Shown here: in pieces, positions 16,340-27,513 of the stretch
How positions within the stretch are numbered: the stretch's first letter is position 1
How the letters are laid out: each line of letters begins with the position of its first letter
NCBI RefSeq assembly: GCF_012972675.1
Contig: NZ_JABCRE010000003.1
Span: forward strand, 987,683 to 1,051,682
From: Pontixanthobacter rizhaonensis
Lineage (GTDB): Bacteria; Pseudomonadota; Alphaproteobacteria; Sphingomonadales; Sphingomonadaceae
Length of the DNA stretch: 64,000 bases
Reading direction: 5' to 3'
The notes under the pieces: generated by a model
The model's input: the letters and a program-made list of their open reading frames with translations, nothing else
What the model was told of the DNA's origin: nothing
The model's database searches: none
Program-made: the position numbers and the translations under genes

Positions 16340-18180
16340 CTGCTAGCGGATTGAACCCCGGCCACCCATTGATCCACACGTTTTTCCAGCAGATCGAGCG
16401 GCACAGATCCGCCGCCCAAAACCGTATCGTGGAACCCGCGTATATCGAAATCTTCGCCCAGTTCTTCTTCCGCTTTGGCGCGCAATTCTTGAATCCGGAT
16501 CATCCCGATTTTATACGCGGTGGCTTGCCCGGGCATAACGAAATACCGGCGTGTTTCAGCTGTCACTGCGGCTTCGGGGATGGGCGAGTTGGCGAGGAAA
16601 TAATCAATCGCCTGCTGCTCGCTCCACCCTTTGGAATGAATACCCGTGTCGACCACCAAGCGGATCGCGCGCCACATCTCTGTCGTCAAACGGCCAAAGT
16701 CTGAATAGGGGTTGTCATACGCGCCCATTTCTTTGGCGAGCAGTTCGGAATAAAGCGCCCATCCTTCGCCAAATGCCGGCAGATAGAAACCCTGGCTGCG
16801 AAACTTGGGAATCTCCGTCAATTCCTGGGCAATTGATAGCTGCATATGGTGGCCCGGATTGCCCTCATGATAGGCGATAACCTCTAGCGAAGGGATCGAC
16901 ATGGCCCGCATATCGGACAGGTGGGCGTAATAAATACCGGGGCGCGATCCGTCGGGCGTACCGGTTTGATAATGCTGCGGCGCACCGTCCTGCTCACGGA
17001 AAGATTCGACCCGCCGGACTTCCAATGGAGCTTTAGGCAGAGTGCCGAAAAATTCGGGCAATTTGGTATCAATGAAGGTCAAATGGCTTTTGGCAGCGTC
17101 AATATAATCCTGAGCGCCCTTATCATCATTGCTGAAATAGAACTGGTCATCCTCGCGTATGAAGGTGAAGAAGGCTTGCAGATCGCCATCAAAATTCACC
17201 TGATCCTTGATCGCTTCCATCTCGGTGCGGATGCGCGCGACTTCGGACAGGCCGATATCGTGGATTTCATCTGCCGTCAGATCGGTCGTGGTCATCGCGT
17301 TCAGGCGGTAATTATAAAAGTCAGTACCATCGGCCAGTTCGCTTGCGCCTTGGGCTTCGACATCAGCATTGGCGCGGTCTTCCGTGTACCATGCGACGAT
17401 GCGTGCATAGGCGGGGGCGAGGGTGTCAGTTAGCGCAGTCCGCGCTTCCCCGCGCAATTCGTCGGCGCGCTCTTCGGTAATGGCACCGCTTTCGACCAAA
17501 GCGGCAAGCCGTTCCTGCGTGGCGGTCCATAAAGCGGATGGCTCGCCATCGGTAAACGGCTCGCCGGTGGTGATTTTCTGCGATTCTGCAATCACCGCAT
17601 CATAGGCAAATTGGGGCGGGCGCGTGCCGGCTTCTGCATTGGCCTGCGCGCGAGCCAACAATTGATCAAGCGCAGTACCAATCCCGCTAAGCCGCGCGAT
17701 GAAAGCGGTCATATCGCTCTCATCATCGACCTTGTGTTGGTTCATCAAGAAGGTAGGCAGACCCGAATGCGCCGTGCCCATTTGATGCAGGATGTATTGT
17801 TGATCGCGGAATTGCGCAGCGGCTTCGGCGGAATCCTTGCGGAATTGCCACATATCCCATGACAGTTTGGCATCATCGGATAGTTCTTCGTAATCGAAAT
17901 TCGCTTCCATCTCGGCGGATGTTTGCTGCCACCAAAGCAGCTGCGCTTGCTCCGCCTCGATGCTCATATCGTCGATTTTATCGTAATCGGTTTTCATACC
18001 CAGCGCGGTCTGCTGCATTGGGCTGAAGGCAAGTAATTCGTCAAATTTCGCGTCGAACCATGTGTTGATGCACTCGGTTTGAGTGGTTGAACATTCCAGA
18101 GTCGCCACAACCGGCTGCCCCATCTGCCCGCAAGCAGACAGGGCGGCGGAGGCGAGAAGCAAAGCGGCAAAGCGTTTCAT
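16336..18180 (-). CDS. DUF885 family lipoprotein, probable metallo-hydrolase
   Basis: 614 residues. Lipoprotein signal with lipobox LSAC at the N-terminus, so envelope-anchored. The zinc-type motif AYHEGNPGHHMQ and the downstream GEGWALYSE (second metal ligand) are the hallmark of DUF885, which is distantly related to M3/M32 metallopeptidases. Length is usual for the family. The gene ends overlapping the desaturase-like gene stop by four bases in convergent orientation. Substrate unknown; oligopeptides are the common assumption. Confidence 0.9.
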   Translation of the reverse strand: MKRFAALLLASAALSACGQMGQPVVATLECSTTQTECINTWFDAKFDELLAFSPMQQTALGMKTDYDKIDDMSIEAEQAQLLWWQQTSAEMEANFDYEELSDDAKLSWDMWQFRKDSAEAAAQFRDQQYILHQMGTAHSGLPTFLMNQHKVDDESDMTAFIARLSGIGTALDQLLARAQANAEAGTRPPQFAYDAVIAESQKITTGEPFTDGEPSALWTATQERLAALVESGAITEERADELRGEARTALTDTLAPAYARIVAWYTEDRANADVEAQGASELADGTDFYNYRLNAMTTTDLTADEIHDIGLSEVARIRTEMEAIKDQVNFDGDLQAFFTFIREDDQFYFSNDDKGAQDYIDAAKSHLTFIDTKLPEFFGTLPKAPLEVRRVESFREQDGAPQHYQTGTPDGSRPGIYYAHLSDMRAMSIPSLEVIAYHEGNPGHHMQLSIAQELTEIPKFRSQGFYLPAFGEGWALYSELLAKEMGAYDNPYSDFGRLTTEMWRAIRLVVDTGIHSKGWSEQQAIDYFLANSPIPEAAVTAETRRYFVMPGQATAYKIGMIRIQELRAKAEEELGEDFDIRGFHDTVLGGGSVPLDLLEKRVDQWVAGVQSASS

Positions 18181-18258
18181 GTTGGCGGTCCTTCAGATTT
18201 GCAATTTCGTTAGCAAAGGCAATGCGCCAACATTGAGGAAATGGGAAGGGTACATAAG

Positions 18259-18292
18259 AAAAGGCCCGGCGGATTGCTCCACCGGGCCTTTC
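18259..18292 (-). terminator. groEL terminator
   Basis: On the minus strand GGCCCGGTGGA, loop GCAA, TCCGCCGGGCC and then TTTTCTT, about 30 bases after the groEL stop. The stem has one mismatch. Confidence 0.85.
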
Positions 18293-18321
18293 TGTTTGGC
18301 TTTGTAAGAAGCGCGTCGGGC

Positions 18322-20016
<1,695 letters not shown>

Positions 20017-20040
20017 TTAGAGCGAACTTGAGTGTCGGGA

Positions 20041-20328
20041 TCAGCCGATCACTCCCATGACGTCGCTTTCTTTCATGATCAGCAGGTCTTCACCGTCGAC
20101 TTTGACTTCGGTGCCGGACCATTTGCCGAACAAGACGCGGTCACCCGCGGCAACGTCGAGCGGGGTAACAGTGCCATCTTCAGCTTTGGAACCATTGCCA
20201 ACAGCAACAATTTCACCTTCGCTAGGCTTTTCCTGAGCGCTGTCAGGGATGATGATACCGCCAGCTGTTTTTTGATCGGCTTCGATACGGCGGACCAAAA
20301 CGCGGTCGTGTAACGGACGAAATGCCAT
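20041..20328 (-). CDS. groS: co-chaperonin GroES
   Basis: 95 residues from the ATG at 20328. Caps the GroEL ring. [20 protein letters not shown], mobile loop [19 protein letters not shown], and the end [13 protein letters not shown] are canonical. First gene of the operon. Confidence 0.99.
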   Translation of the reverse strand: MAFRPLHDRVLVRRIEADQKTAGGIIIPDSAQEKPSEGEIVAVGNGSKAEDGTVTPLDVAAGDRVLFGKWSGTEVKVDGEDLLIMKESDVMGVIG

Positions 20329-20366
20329 GTCTATGACCTCTTCGTTAGAGTGGATGAATAGAATGA

Positions 20367-20393
20367 TTGGCACTCTCCGTCTGAGAGTGCCAG
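20367..20393. promoter_or_regulatory. CIRCE element (HrcA operator)
   Basis: TTGGCACTC, nine bases, GAGTGCCAG: matches the CIRCE pattern TTAGCACTC-N9-GAGTGCTAA with one change per arm. It lies 39 bases before groES, just downstream of the -10 hexamer, so HrcA binding would block transcription until heat stress. hrcA itself is not in the window. Confidence 0.93.
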
Positions 20394-20400
20394 CGAGGGG

Positions 20401-20429
20401 CATATGTGTATGCGCGTGGTGAGAGTCAA
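20401..20429 (-). promoter_or_regulatory. groES-groEL promoter
   Basis: On the minus strand TTGACT, 17 bases, CATATG. It abuts the CIRCE element. A vegetative sigma-70-type promoter under repressor control fits better than a heat-shock sigma-32 promoter. Confidence 0.6.
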
Positions 20430-20482
20430 CAGCGCCGGCAGTGAAAAAATCGGTTAGTCGTTAAGTGGGCCGGCGGACTTGT

Positions 20483-21880
20483 CTAATCCGGTCGCTGCAG
20501 GCGTTCCGTCAGGCCGATCTGGTCCCGCAGCAACCATCGCCAAATGAGTAACAAAGCGGCGGCTGCCAGTCCTGTGGCGAGACCGACCCAGACCCCGGTT
20601 CCGCCCCAACCGGCAACAAAACCCAGATACAGCGCGACACCAATTCCGGGTACCCAGTAAGAAAAGATGGCGATCCACATGGGGATGCGAGTGTCCTGCA
20701 AGCCGCGCAAGGCACCGGCCGCGACCGCCTGTAACCCGTCTACCAATTGAAAGGCGGCTGCAATTACAAGATATCGCAGCGCGAAGCCGACCAGTACGGC
20801 GTTCTTTGCTGCATCGGGATCAATATAAATATGCAGCAAAGTGCGCGGCATGAGCACCATGGCGCTGCACGAGATGATCATGAAGCCTGTTCCAATCAGG
20901 ATCGCTGCCCAACCGGCCCGGCCCATTCCTTCTTTGTCCCGAGCGCCGTAGAAATACCCCACGCGAATGGTGGCGGCCTGACCGACGCCAAAGGGAATTT
21001 GAAAGGCCAGCGCTGCAATTTGCAATGCCACGGTGTGGGCGGCGAGCTGCGCTGTGCCAATGCTACCCATCAAGAAGGCGGCCGCTCCAAAAATTCCAGC
21101 CTCCGCCGTAATAGTTAGCGCGATTGGTGTGCCGATCCGAACGATGGACCAGAAGCGGGCCCAATCAGGCACCCACCAACGCCCGAAAATGCGGTAGCGA
21201 TGCATCACGCTATCGAACCGGATTGCGAGAATATAGATGGTAAGGGTTATCACGGCTGTGATGATGGTGGCGATTGCCGCCCCTTGTAAGCCGAGTTCCG
21301 GTGCGCCCAAATTGCCGAAGACAAAAGCGTAATTGGCCAGAGCATTCACCCCGATGCCAGCGGCCGTGATCAGCGTTGCAAAGATCGGCCTGCCCAAAGC
21401 AGACACGAAACACCGTAGTACATTGGCCATGACCATCGGGATCATCGACCACACGATAATAACGGTGTAATCGGTAGCCATCTGGATGATTTCAGGCTGT
21501 TGACCGGTCACGCGGGAGATGGGGCCGATCATCAGGCAGACCATCATTCCCGCGCCGCCGCTTAGTACTGCCAGCCACAATGCCATTCGTGTCGCCCGCC
21601 GCACCGGGCGCAGTGCTGGCGCACGTTCACCCAGCTCAGCCGCGATCACCGGAGCGACTGCTCCGGTAAGCCCGGACAGCGCCCACAGGACCAATCCAAA
21701 CAGCGCCACGGCCAATGCAGATGCAGCCAGAGGTGCTTCGCCAAGCCGTGCAATAAAAATGACGTCGACCGCGTATGTCAGCATTTGCAGCAAGTTGGCG
21801 AGCGCCAGCGGCCAGGAAAGCCGCAGGGTGGCTCCTAATTCCGTACGCCAGGGCGTATCACTGGATTGCAGCGTTGGCAT
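20483..21880 (-). CDS. MATE family efflux transporter
   Basis: 465 residues with about 12 hydrophobic segments in two similar halves. The opening ELGATLRLSWPLALANLLQMLTYAVDVIFIARLG is typical of NorM-type MATE proteins, as is GVGQAATIRVGYFYGA in the second half. Exports cationic drugs or metabolites against Na+ or H+. No regulator lies next to it. Confidence 0.92.
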   Translation of the reverse strand: MPTLQSSDTPWRTELGATLRLSWPLALANLLQMLTYAVDVIFIARLGEAPLAASALAVALFGLVLWALSGLTGAVAPVIAAELGERAPALRPVRRATRMALWLAVLSGGAGMMVCLMIGPISRVTGQQPEIIQMATDYTVIIVWSMIPMVMANVLRCFVSALGRPIFATLITAAGIGVNALANYAFVFGNLGAPELGLQGAAIATIITAVITLTIYILAIRFDSVMHRYRIFGRWWVPDWARFWSIVRIGTPIALTITAEAGIFGAAAFLMGSIGTAQLAAHTVALQIAALAFQIPFGVGQAATIRVGYFYGARDKEGMGRAGWAAILIGTGFMIISCSAMVLMPRTLLHIYIDPDAAKNAVLVGFALRYLVIAAAFQLVDGLQAVAAGALRGLQDTRIPMWIAIFSYWVPGIGVALYLGFVAGWGGTGVWVGLATGLAAAALLLIWRWLLRDQIGLTERLQRPD

Positions 21881-22054
21881 TCAATGCCCGTTCCGCTTCG
21901 TAAGGCCAAAGGTCAACCATTGCTGCCTTTCTCGCAGGCAATGCGACCAGTGCTTGTGTCCTTAGTGCATCAAAATATCAGTATTGCAGACGCAATGATG
22001 AAGCGGGTTTATGCTGTTTTCAAATGCTGCCCTTGGCCTGACCGCCCAAGCGTT

Positions 22055-24295
22055 TTACCCGCCCTTGCGGCTCTCTTCGGCTTTGGCGGCGACATCTGCT
22101 GGCCATGTAACGGGTACCTGCGTTTGCGGGTTAAAGACTGCACCCATATTTGCGGCCTCCGCTGCGGCAATTTCTTCAGCGGTCAGAAACTCGCTTGGTT
22201 CGAGCTTGAAAACATCCAATCCGCGCGCGATTTCTGTGCCGTAAATCCGGCCGTTATACCAATAAGCAGACCAATACCCGCCGGTGATCAATTGGTCCTC
22301 ATCGACCGGGCCACGATCAAAATATGCGATCTCGAATGGGTTGGTCGAATCAGTGAAATCGATCACCGAAATACCGCCTTGGTACCAGGCTTGAACAAAG
22401 ATATCGCGGCCGGGTACGGGAATGATCGAGCCGTTATGGGCTACGCAGTTTTCTTTGTCGCCTTGCGGCGCAGGAATTTTGTACTGACCCCGTGCTTCCA
22501 GCTTGCCGTCGACAATGTCGTAAAACGCGTTCGCGCCCCAATCCATTGGATCGGATGCTTGGCAACGCGGCCGCCCGCCGCCGCCCCACTCATCTGTAAA
22601 CAGCACTTTGGTACCATCATTATTGAACGTGGCGGAGTGCCAATAGGCAAAACCTTTGTCGATCACCTCGTCGATCCGTTTCGGCGCGCGCGGGTCAGAA
22701 ATATCAAAAATAATCCCGTTGCCGGAACAGGCACCGGCAGCCAGATTCAGGGAAGGGAATACCGTAATATCGTGGCAATGATTGGTCGAATTGGTATCCT
22801 GAGTGCCTTCGCCGTGATCGCCGCCCTGCCACAGTCCTGCAATCTGCCCGCTCTCGGGGTCCGCAAATACGGTCGGGCTGTCGATGATCTTGGCTGCTGC
22901 TGGATTGGCAATCGGAATTTCGACAACATCGATCCGGAATAAAGCCGTGCGCTGGTCTCCGGGCACGTTTCCTACGCATCCTGCCAGCTCGTCTCCGTCT
23001 CTAATGCTAGAGGTGCCGGAATTGTAGACGATGATTGATGTATCATCTTGCGAAACGATAGAATGCGTATGAGATCCGCGACACGTTTGGACAAGGCCAA
23101 CCTGACGCGGCCGTGTCAGGTCGCTGATGTCGAAGATACGCAGGCCGCGGAAACGTTCATCGCTGACATCGTCAGCGACCCCTTGTAAGCCGCAATCAAT
23201 GCGGCCGCGGGTTTGCTCAACCGACATAATCAGCAAGTCGCCAGCGATAGAGATATCGCCCTGACCACCCGGGCAAACGACTGAACTGGTCAGATTAGGT
23301 ATACCCTCGGTACCCAACTTGTAGATGTTGAAGCCGTGATAGTTTCCGGCAACCATAATGTCGCCGGAGAAGGCCATATCCGTATTGGCAAAATTGAGCA
23401 GCGGACTGCGTTCAGCAAACTGTGTTTTGTTTTCTTCGTCGCTGTCCGATGTGTTGTCCTGATCAGTTTCTGAATCGTCCGGACTTTCGTCTTCATCCTC
23501 ATCTGCGGGAATTTCCGGCTTTAAGCCTGCGGGGTTGGCTGGGTCGAAAAAGCCGGCAGGCTTCGGCTGTGAGCTGACCAACGTAAGATTGAGAATGGCA
23601 CTTTCAGCATCTCGGAATCCTGCGGCCAGCGAGGCGCGGGGGTCTTCAGACAAGCCCGCCAGCATGCCGTTCATTTGCTCGATTTCAGATTCTTGATCCG
23701 CGACAATATCGTTTACGAATTCCAGCAGGACTGGATCGGAAGCAGAGCCTGGCTGGTCCAGCAAATCTTCCACCATCCGCAGCGCGCCGCGGTGATGCTC
23801 GATCATCAGCGTTAGGAACAGCCGGTCAAATGCCGTGCCTTCCAAGGTCGCCAGCTCAGCCATTTCGGCGGGTGTGGCCATACCCATCATTTCATAATGG
23901 GCGGACATATCGTGCCCCGCATGGGCGGACATATCCATCATCACGGGTTCGCCGCGCTCTTGCAGCCATTCTTTCATAAAGCTGATTTCATCAGCTTGGG
24001 AGGCTTTGATCCGGCCCGCAATATCGACCACTTTGGGCTGGTTGGTGCGCCCCTCAACCAGATTTGCCAGTTCAACCGCTTGTCCATGATGCGGGATCAT
24101 ATCGCGCATAAACCGCGCATCATCAGGCGAATATTTATTGTCGGCAAGCTGGGTGGCTTGCTCTGCCGTCAGAACGGTGCCGTCACTGCCAGGCGCTCCG
24201 GGTTTATATATCGCAACATCTTGGGCCAGCGCCGGGGTCGCCGCAAGCATGGCGGATACGGCAACGGTTGCAATGAGACGAGTCTTGGTAAGCAT
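22055..24295 (-). CDS. DUF305-LVIVD fusion, secreted metal-site protein
   Basis: 746 residues with a signal peptide ending PALAQ. Residues 30-225 form two DUF305-type ferritin-like halves (ARFMRDMIPHHGQAVELA and RLFLTLMIEHHRGALRMV), joined by a Met/His-rich loop (MMDMSAHAGHDMSAH, EMMGM) that looks metal-binding. A very acidic linker (DEDEDESPDDSETDQDN) leads into about 430 residues of LVIVD-type beta-propeller blades (LRIFDISDLTRPRQVGLV, GIIFDISDPRAPKRIDEV, ISVIDFTDSTNPFEIAYF). Periplasmic or surface location expected. The two parts usually occur as separate proteins. Metal handling is an inference. Confidence 0.85.
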   Translation of the reverse strand: MLTKTRLIATVAVSAMLAATPALAQDVAIYKPGAPGSDGTVLTAEQATQLADNKYSPDDARFMRDMIPHHGQAVELANLVEGRTNQPKVVDIAGRIKASQADEISFMKEWLQERGEPVMMDMSAHAGHDMSAHYEMMGMATPAEMAELATLEGTAFDRLFLTLMIEHHRGALRMVEDLLDQPGSASDPVLLEFVNDIVADQESEIEQMNGMLAGLSEDPRASLAAGFRDAESAILNLTLVSSQPKPAGFFDPANPAGLKPEIPADEDEDESPDDSETDQDNTSDSDEENKTQFAERSPLLNFANTDMAFSGDIMVAGNYHGFNIYKLGTEGIPNLTSSVVCPGGQGDISIAGDLLIMSVEQTRGRIDCGLQGVADDVSDERFRGLRIFDISDLTRPRQVGLVQTCRGSHTHSIVSQDDTSIIVYNSGTSSIRDGDELAGCVGNVPGDQRTALFRIDVVEIPIANPAAAKIIDSPTVFADPESGQIAGLWQGGDHGEGTQDTNSTNHCHDITVFPSLNLAAGACSGNGIIFDISDPRAPKRIDEVIDKGFAYWHSATFNNDGTKVLFTDEWGGGGRPRCQASDPMDWGANAFYDIVDGKLEARGQYKIPAPQGDKENCVAHNGSIIPVPGRDIFVQAWYQGGISVIDFTDSTNPFEIAYFDRGPVDEDQLITGGYWSAYWYNGRIYGTEIARGLDVFKLEPSEFLTAEEIAAAEAANMGAVFNPQTQVPVTWPADVAAKAEESRKGG

Positions 24296-24383
24296 ATTGG
24301 TAAGTCCCTTAAACTGTTCCGTTATAGCTGCCGCAGTTCCCGCATATTGCCAAGAGCGGAGTTGGAAATCCGAAGTCGTTCAA

Positions 24384-24414
24384 CGAAAAGGGCGGCACCT
24401 TGCGGTACCGCCCT
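24384..24414 (-). terminator. rplL terminator
   Basis: On the minus strand AGGGCGGTACC, loop GCAA, GGTGCCGCCCTTTTCG, about 80 bases after rplL. Stem identical to the terminator at 3590-3620. Confidence 0.85.
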
Positions 24415-24495
24415 CCCATCTGCAGGCGCTTCAAGTCACCTACAAAATTCTAGCTAGATCACTCGAGCAAGGCTCAAGCAGTCTGCAGCGCTCAA

Positions 24496-24870
24496 TTATT
24501 TGAGTTCTACAGTACCGCCGGCTGCTTCGATCTTGCCTTTGATTTCTTCAGCTTCAGCTTTGCTCACGCCTTCTTTGACGGGCTTAGGTGCGCCTTCAAC
24601 GAGGCCTTTAGCTTCAGTCAGACCCAGGCCAGTGATGGCGCGGACTTCTTTAATCACTTGGATTTTCTTGCCACCGTCACCGGTAAGAACGACGTCGAAT
24701 TCGTCTTTCTCTTCAGCAGCAGCTTCACCGCCACCAGCGGCTGGGCCAGCAACTGCAACAGCTGCAGCAGCGCTAACGCCCCACTCTTCTTCGAGTGCTT
24801 TGGCAAGTTCAGCTGCCTCAAGGACAGTCAGTTTTGATAGTTCTTCAACAAGCTTGGCGATATCGGCCAT
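24496..24870 (-). CDS. rplL: 50S ribosomal protein L7/L12
   Basis: 124 residues. Forms the flexible stalk that recruits translation factors. N-terminal dimer region [20 protein letters not shown], Ala-rich hinge ([15 protein letters not shown]), and the factor-binding domain [20 protein letters not shown] through [14 protein letters not shown]. Lies 81 bases after rplJ on the same strand. Confidence 0.99.
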   Translation of the reverse strand: MADIAKLVEELSKLTVLEAAELAKALEEEWGVSAAAAVAVAGPAAGGGEAAAEEKDEFDVVLTGDGGKKIQVIKEVRAITGLGLTEAKGLVEGAPKPVKEGVSKAEAEEIKGKIEAAGGTVELK

Positions 24871-24951
24871 GATGCTTTACTCCAATAAATTGACTTGGCA
24901 GAGTTTCCCGGAACTGGGCTACACTCTGATAAATTCGATTCAAAAAACCGC

Positions 24952-25467
24952 TTACGCCGCTTCTTTGGCAGCAAATGCGCCAAAGACCCGTGCAAGCTTG
25001 TTGGCTGGTGCGTTGACGACTTGAGCGATTTTCGTCGCTGGTGCGTTAACGAGGCCAACAATCGTGCCGCGAAGCTCGTCAAGGCTCGGCATAGAGGCAA
25101 GTGCCTTTACGCCAGCTTCATCAAGCATCTGACCGCCCATAGATCCGCCAACGATTTCGAGGTTGTCGTTCTTTTTGGCAAATTCCACGGCAGCTTTGGC
25201 AGCAGCGACTGGGTCGCTGGATGTTGCCAGAGCAGTCGGGCCGGTGAGCAGATCACCAAGGCCGTCATAATCCGTGTCTTTCAGGGCGAGTTTGGCAAGA
25301 CGGTTTTTCGCAACCTTGTACGATGCACCTGCTTCCCGCATCTTTCCGCGCAGTTCAGTGGACTGTGCCACTGTCAGGCCGAGATTGCGGGTTACAACAA
25401 CCACGCCGCTCTCGTTAAAAGTTGCGTTAAGAGCTGCGACCGCATCAGATTTTTGCGAACGATCCAT
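24952..25467 (-). CDS. rplJ: 50S ribosomal protein L10
   Basis: 171 residues. Anchors the L7/L12 dimers to the ribosome. Opening MDRSQKSDAVAALNATFNES, then VVVVTRNLGLTVAQSTELRG and YKVAKNRLAKLAL are typical. It heads the rplJ-rplL unit. Unlike the common arrangement, rpoB and rpoC are not downstream; they lie on the other strand, 2.6 kb away. rplK and rplA are not in the window. Confidence 0.99.
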   Translation of the reverse strand: MDRSQKSDAVAALNATFNESGVVVVTRNLGLTVAQSTELRGKMREAGASYKVAKNRLAKLALKDTDYDGLGDLLTGPTALATSSDPVAAAKAAVEFAKKNDNLEIVGGSMGGQMLDEAGVKALASMPSLDELRGTIVGLVNAPATKIAQVVNAPANKLARVFGAFAAKEAA

Positions 25468-25805
25468 GTCTTACTCCTTCACTATGGCCGTCTGGCAATA
25501 TGCCCGGCGACCGGCTACGTTTGTCCATGACACAAAAGTATCACAGGCGAGTCCATTGATGGGGAAGGAGGGTGCAGTTCCGTTGAAGGAGCCTGCGATA
25601 CGATGGCCATATGGCACATCGTGAAAATCTCTAATCCCCGTCTAGGCTGGAAATTAAGATGGCCAAATTACCATCACCGGCTGTCTTGGACGGATGTTCG
25701 CTGAACCCGTCAGTCCAGCGAACGAGAGGGCCAATAGCGGACCCGCTTCAGGAGTCAACCAAAAGCAGTCGCTCCTCAAGGCGTGAATATCAGGAGTACC
25801 CATAC
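25468..25805 (-). promoter_or_regulatory. gene-free stretch ahead of rplJ, probable promoter and leader
   Basis: About 340 bases without a convincing gene. In most bacteria the rplJ leader RNA binds L10 or L10-L12 for autoregulation, so part of this stretch is expected to fold. I could not identify the motif with confidence. A minus-strand TTGACT at 25753-25758 followed 16 bases on by TATTGG is a weak promoter candidate. Confidence 0.35.
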
Positions 25806-25834
25806 AAAAAGGCCCGCTACTCGCGTAACGGGCC
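25806..25834 (-). terminator. terminator of the acidic lipoprotein gene
   Basis: On the minus strand GGCCCGTTA, loop CGCGAG, TAGCGGGCC, TTTTTG; 25 bases after the lipoprotein stop. One G-U pair in the stem. Confidence 0.85.
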
Positions 25835-25858
25835 CTCTCGCTGTTAACTTTTTGTAGC

Positions 25859-26101
25859 TTACATGCCGTCTGCGGTGTCTTCCATCGCTTCAGCATTGGC
25901 TTCAAGATCGGCCTGGACAGCGTCATCGCCCATTGCTTCGGCAACATCAGCTTTCTCTTCAGCCAGCTCGGCTTTTTCGTCCATGACGTCACCTTCGGCT
26001 TCTGTCACGTCATCGATCTCTTCGCCCATGTTCTCGGCAGGGCCATCACACGCGGTGACAGCAAAAGCGAAAGGTAGTGCGATAAGTGCTAATTTCTTCA
26101 T
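25859..26101 (-). CDS. small acidic lipoprotein
   Basis: 80 residues from the ATG at 26101, preceded by AAGGGG. Signal MKKLALIALPFAFAVTAC with lipobox VTAC. The mature part is a run of Glu, Asp, Ala and Met (EAEGDVMDEKAELAEEKADV) predicted to be one acidic helix. Similar in design to the lipoprotein at 3283-3564 but shorter and without clear repeats. Function unknown. It has its own terminator. Confidence 0.72.
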   Translation of the reverse strand: MKKLALIALPFAFAVTACDGPAENMGEEIDDVTEAEGDVMDEKAELAEEKADVAEAMGDDAVQADLEANAEAMEDTADGM

Positions 26102-26144
26102 TAGTTTTCCCCTTGTTGTATGCCCTACCAATGGGGCGCCACGG

Positions 26145-26408
26145 TTATTGTTCCGAGAAAGTTTCATAGCCTAGCAAATCACCCGGCTGGCAATCGAGTT
26201 CGTGACAAATCGCGGCCAGTGTCGAAAATCTGATCGCTTTCGCCTTGCCAGTTTTTAGAATGGAGAGATTGGCCAATGTGAGGCCAACCCGTTCGGCCAA
26301 TTCCGTCAGTGTCATCCGGCGCTCATGAAGTAGATCGTCAAGTTTCACGGTAATGCTCCCGTTTGTTGTGCTGTCGATACCAGTGTCATTGTGTGTTGTG
26401 TCAGGCAT
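26145..26408 (-). CDS. XRE-family helix-turn-helix regulator, YozG-like
   Basis: 87 residues. A single HTH domain: KLDDLLHERRMTLTELAERVGLTLANLSILKTGKAKAIRFSTL, then the end CHELDCQPGDLLGYE, typical of the short YozG-type regulators. The N-terminal 20 residues are a Thr/Asn/Asp-rich tail. It is the last gene of an operon with two DUF2975 membrane proteins, overlapping the previous gene by one base, a pairing seen often for DUF2975. It may control its own operon from the AT-rich site near 27700. Confidence 0.9.
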   Translation of the reverse strand: MPDTTHNDTGIDSTTNGSITVKLDDLLHERRMTLTELAERVGLTLANLSILKTGKAKAIRFSTLAAICHELDCQPGDLLGYETFSEQ

Positions 26409-26944
26409 CAGATGGCTCCTTCTGGATAGGTGCGAGCTGCGGCGCCGCTGCGAACAATACTCGACAATAGGAACAGCGTCAGAACGGCAATAATGCCAAG
26501 CAACGTCCCGCTGACTTCAACGGTTGATGTTGGTCCCTTAAAAGCGGTCTCGACAATAAGGCCGAGCCATGCGGTCGGGTATTTGAAAAGTTGGATGGCC
26601 ACCATGATCCAGCCCATAAAGGCGAGCCGTTCCGCATTCTGAACCGTGATAGGATCTGCTCTTTCGGCCGACATTACTATCGCTGTCAGCGTTTTGAGAA
26701 ATAGCCAGACCAGACCGAGAACGATGGCGCCGCATACGATCAATGCAGCGACGTGGCTGGCTGGATAGGCGCTCGCGGGTTCCCCGAAATGTTGCTGTAC
26801 CGCGGCAAATGCCTCGTTTTGAAAAACAATGGCCAAAGGCGCGCAGATGATAGCTATCATTGTGAGTACGCCGATAAGCGGACGAATGAAACGCAGTGCC
26901 AGATGGCTCCATGCGATAGCTGCGGATGTGGAGCGGGCAATCAT
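26408..26944 (-). CDS. DUF2975 membrane protein (second copy)
   Basis: 178 residues, four hydrophobic segments (near 20-40, 65-85, 108-130, 145-168). The DUF2975 signature region is ADPITVQNAERLAFMGWIMVAIQ. It starts at an ATG overlapping the previous gene stop by one base. Paralogue of the next gene upstream. Role unknown; DUF2975 proteins with an adjacent YozG-type HTH are widespread and may sense an envelope signal. Confidence 0.85.
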   Translation of the reverse strand: MIARSTSAAIAWSHLALRFIRPLIGVLTMIAIICAPLAIVFQNEAFAAVQQHFGEPASAYPASHVAALIVCGAIVLGLVWLFLKTLTAIVMSAERADPITVQNAERLAFMGWIMVAIQLFKYPTAWLGLIVETAFKGPTSTVEVSGTLLGIIAVLTLFLLSSIVRSGAAARTYPEGAI

Positions 26945-27489
26945 CAGATTGTCCCTTCCAGATCGTCACGCATTGCAGCCCCTTGGCGGAATATGCGGGC
27001 AAGGATGAACAGGACGATCGCGAACAGAATTCCGGTTAAGGAGAATTCAAAGTCAGCCGAAAAATCGTCGCTAGGTATATTGATTGCGATGTAAGCGGCG
27101 AGCGCTCCGATCGGTATTGAGGCGATCTGGAATGTCAGGGCGATCCACCCCATACGGTTCAGGCGCTCTGAATTGTCGGCGGTAAAGGGCTCCCCGTCAC
27201 TCACTGTGTCGATGATTTGGCTGAGCAGCCGAAAAAAATGAAAGGAGAGTCCGGCGACTATCAAAATAAGAAGTAATACCGCCACAATTGCTGCCAGCAT
27301 CATGGGCAGACTTGCTTCGCTGCCTGCCTCCACCAGCCTCTCGGCCACCTGGTCCGTATTGAACAGGATCACAGGCAAGATAATGGCGACAATTGCTGCC
27401 GCGATGCCGATGATTATTTGTAACAGGCGGCTCATGACCTTCCCTGCTGTGAGTAAAAGGTCGCGTTGAGGTTGCGGTTCGGGGCTCAT
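26944..27489 (-). CDS. DUF2975 membrane protein (first copy)
   Basis: 181 residues, four hydrophobic segments. Signature DGEPFTADNSERLNRMGWIALTFQ matches the same place in the downstream paralogue (NAERLAFMGW). The cytosolic start MSPEPQPQRD is short. It lies 24 bases after the micropeptide gene and one base overlaps the second copy, so the four genes form one operon. Confidence 0.85.
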   Translation of the reverse strand: MSPEPQPQRDLLLTAGKVMSRLLQIIIGIAAAIVAIILPVILFNTDQVAERLVEAGSEASLPMMLAAIVAVLLLILIVAGLSFHFFRLLSQIIDTVSDGEPFTADNSERLNRMGWIALTFQIASIPIGALAAYIAINIPSDDFSADFEFSLTGILFAIVLFILARIFRQGAAMRDDLEGTI

Positions 27490-27513
27490 GTTAGTCTCCC
27501 AGTGTAGATTGGA

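Noticed and set aside
25659..25847. 62-codon plus-strand frame between rplJ and the acidic lipoprotein gene
   Set aside because: Crosses the minus-strand terminator at 25806-25834, has no ribosome site and no family resemblance.
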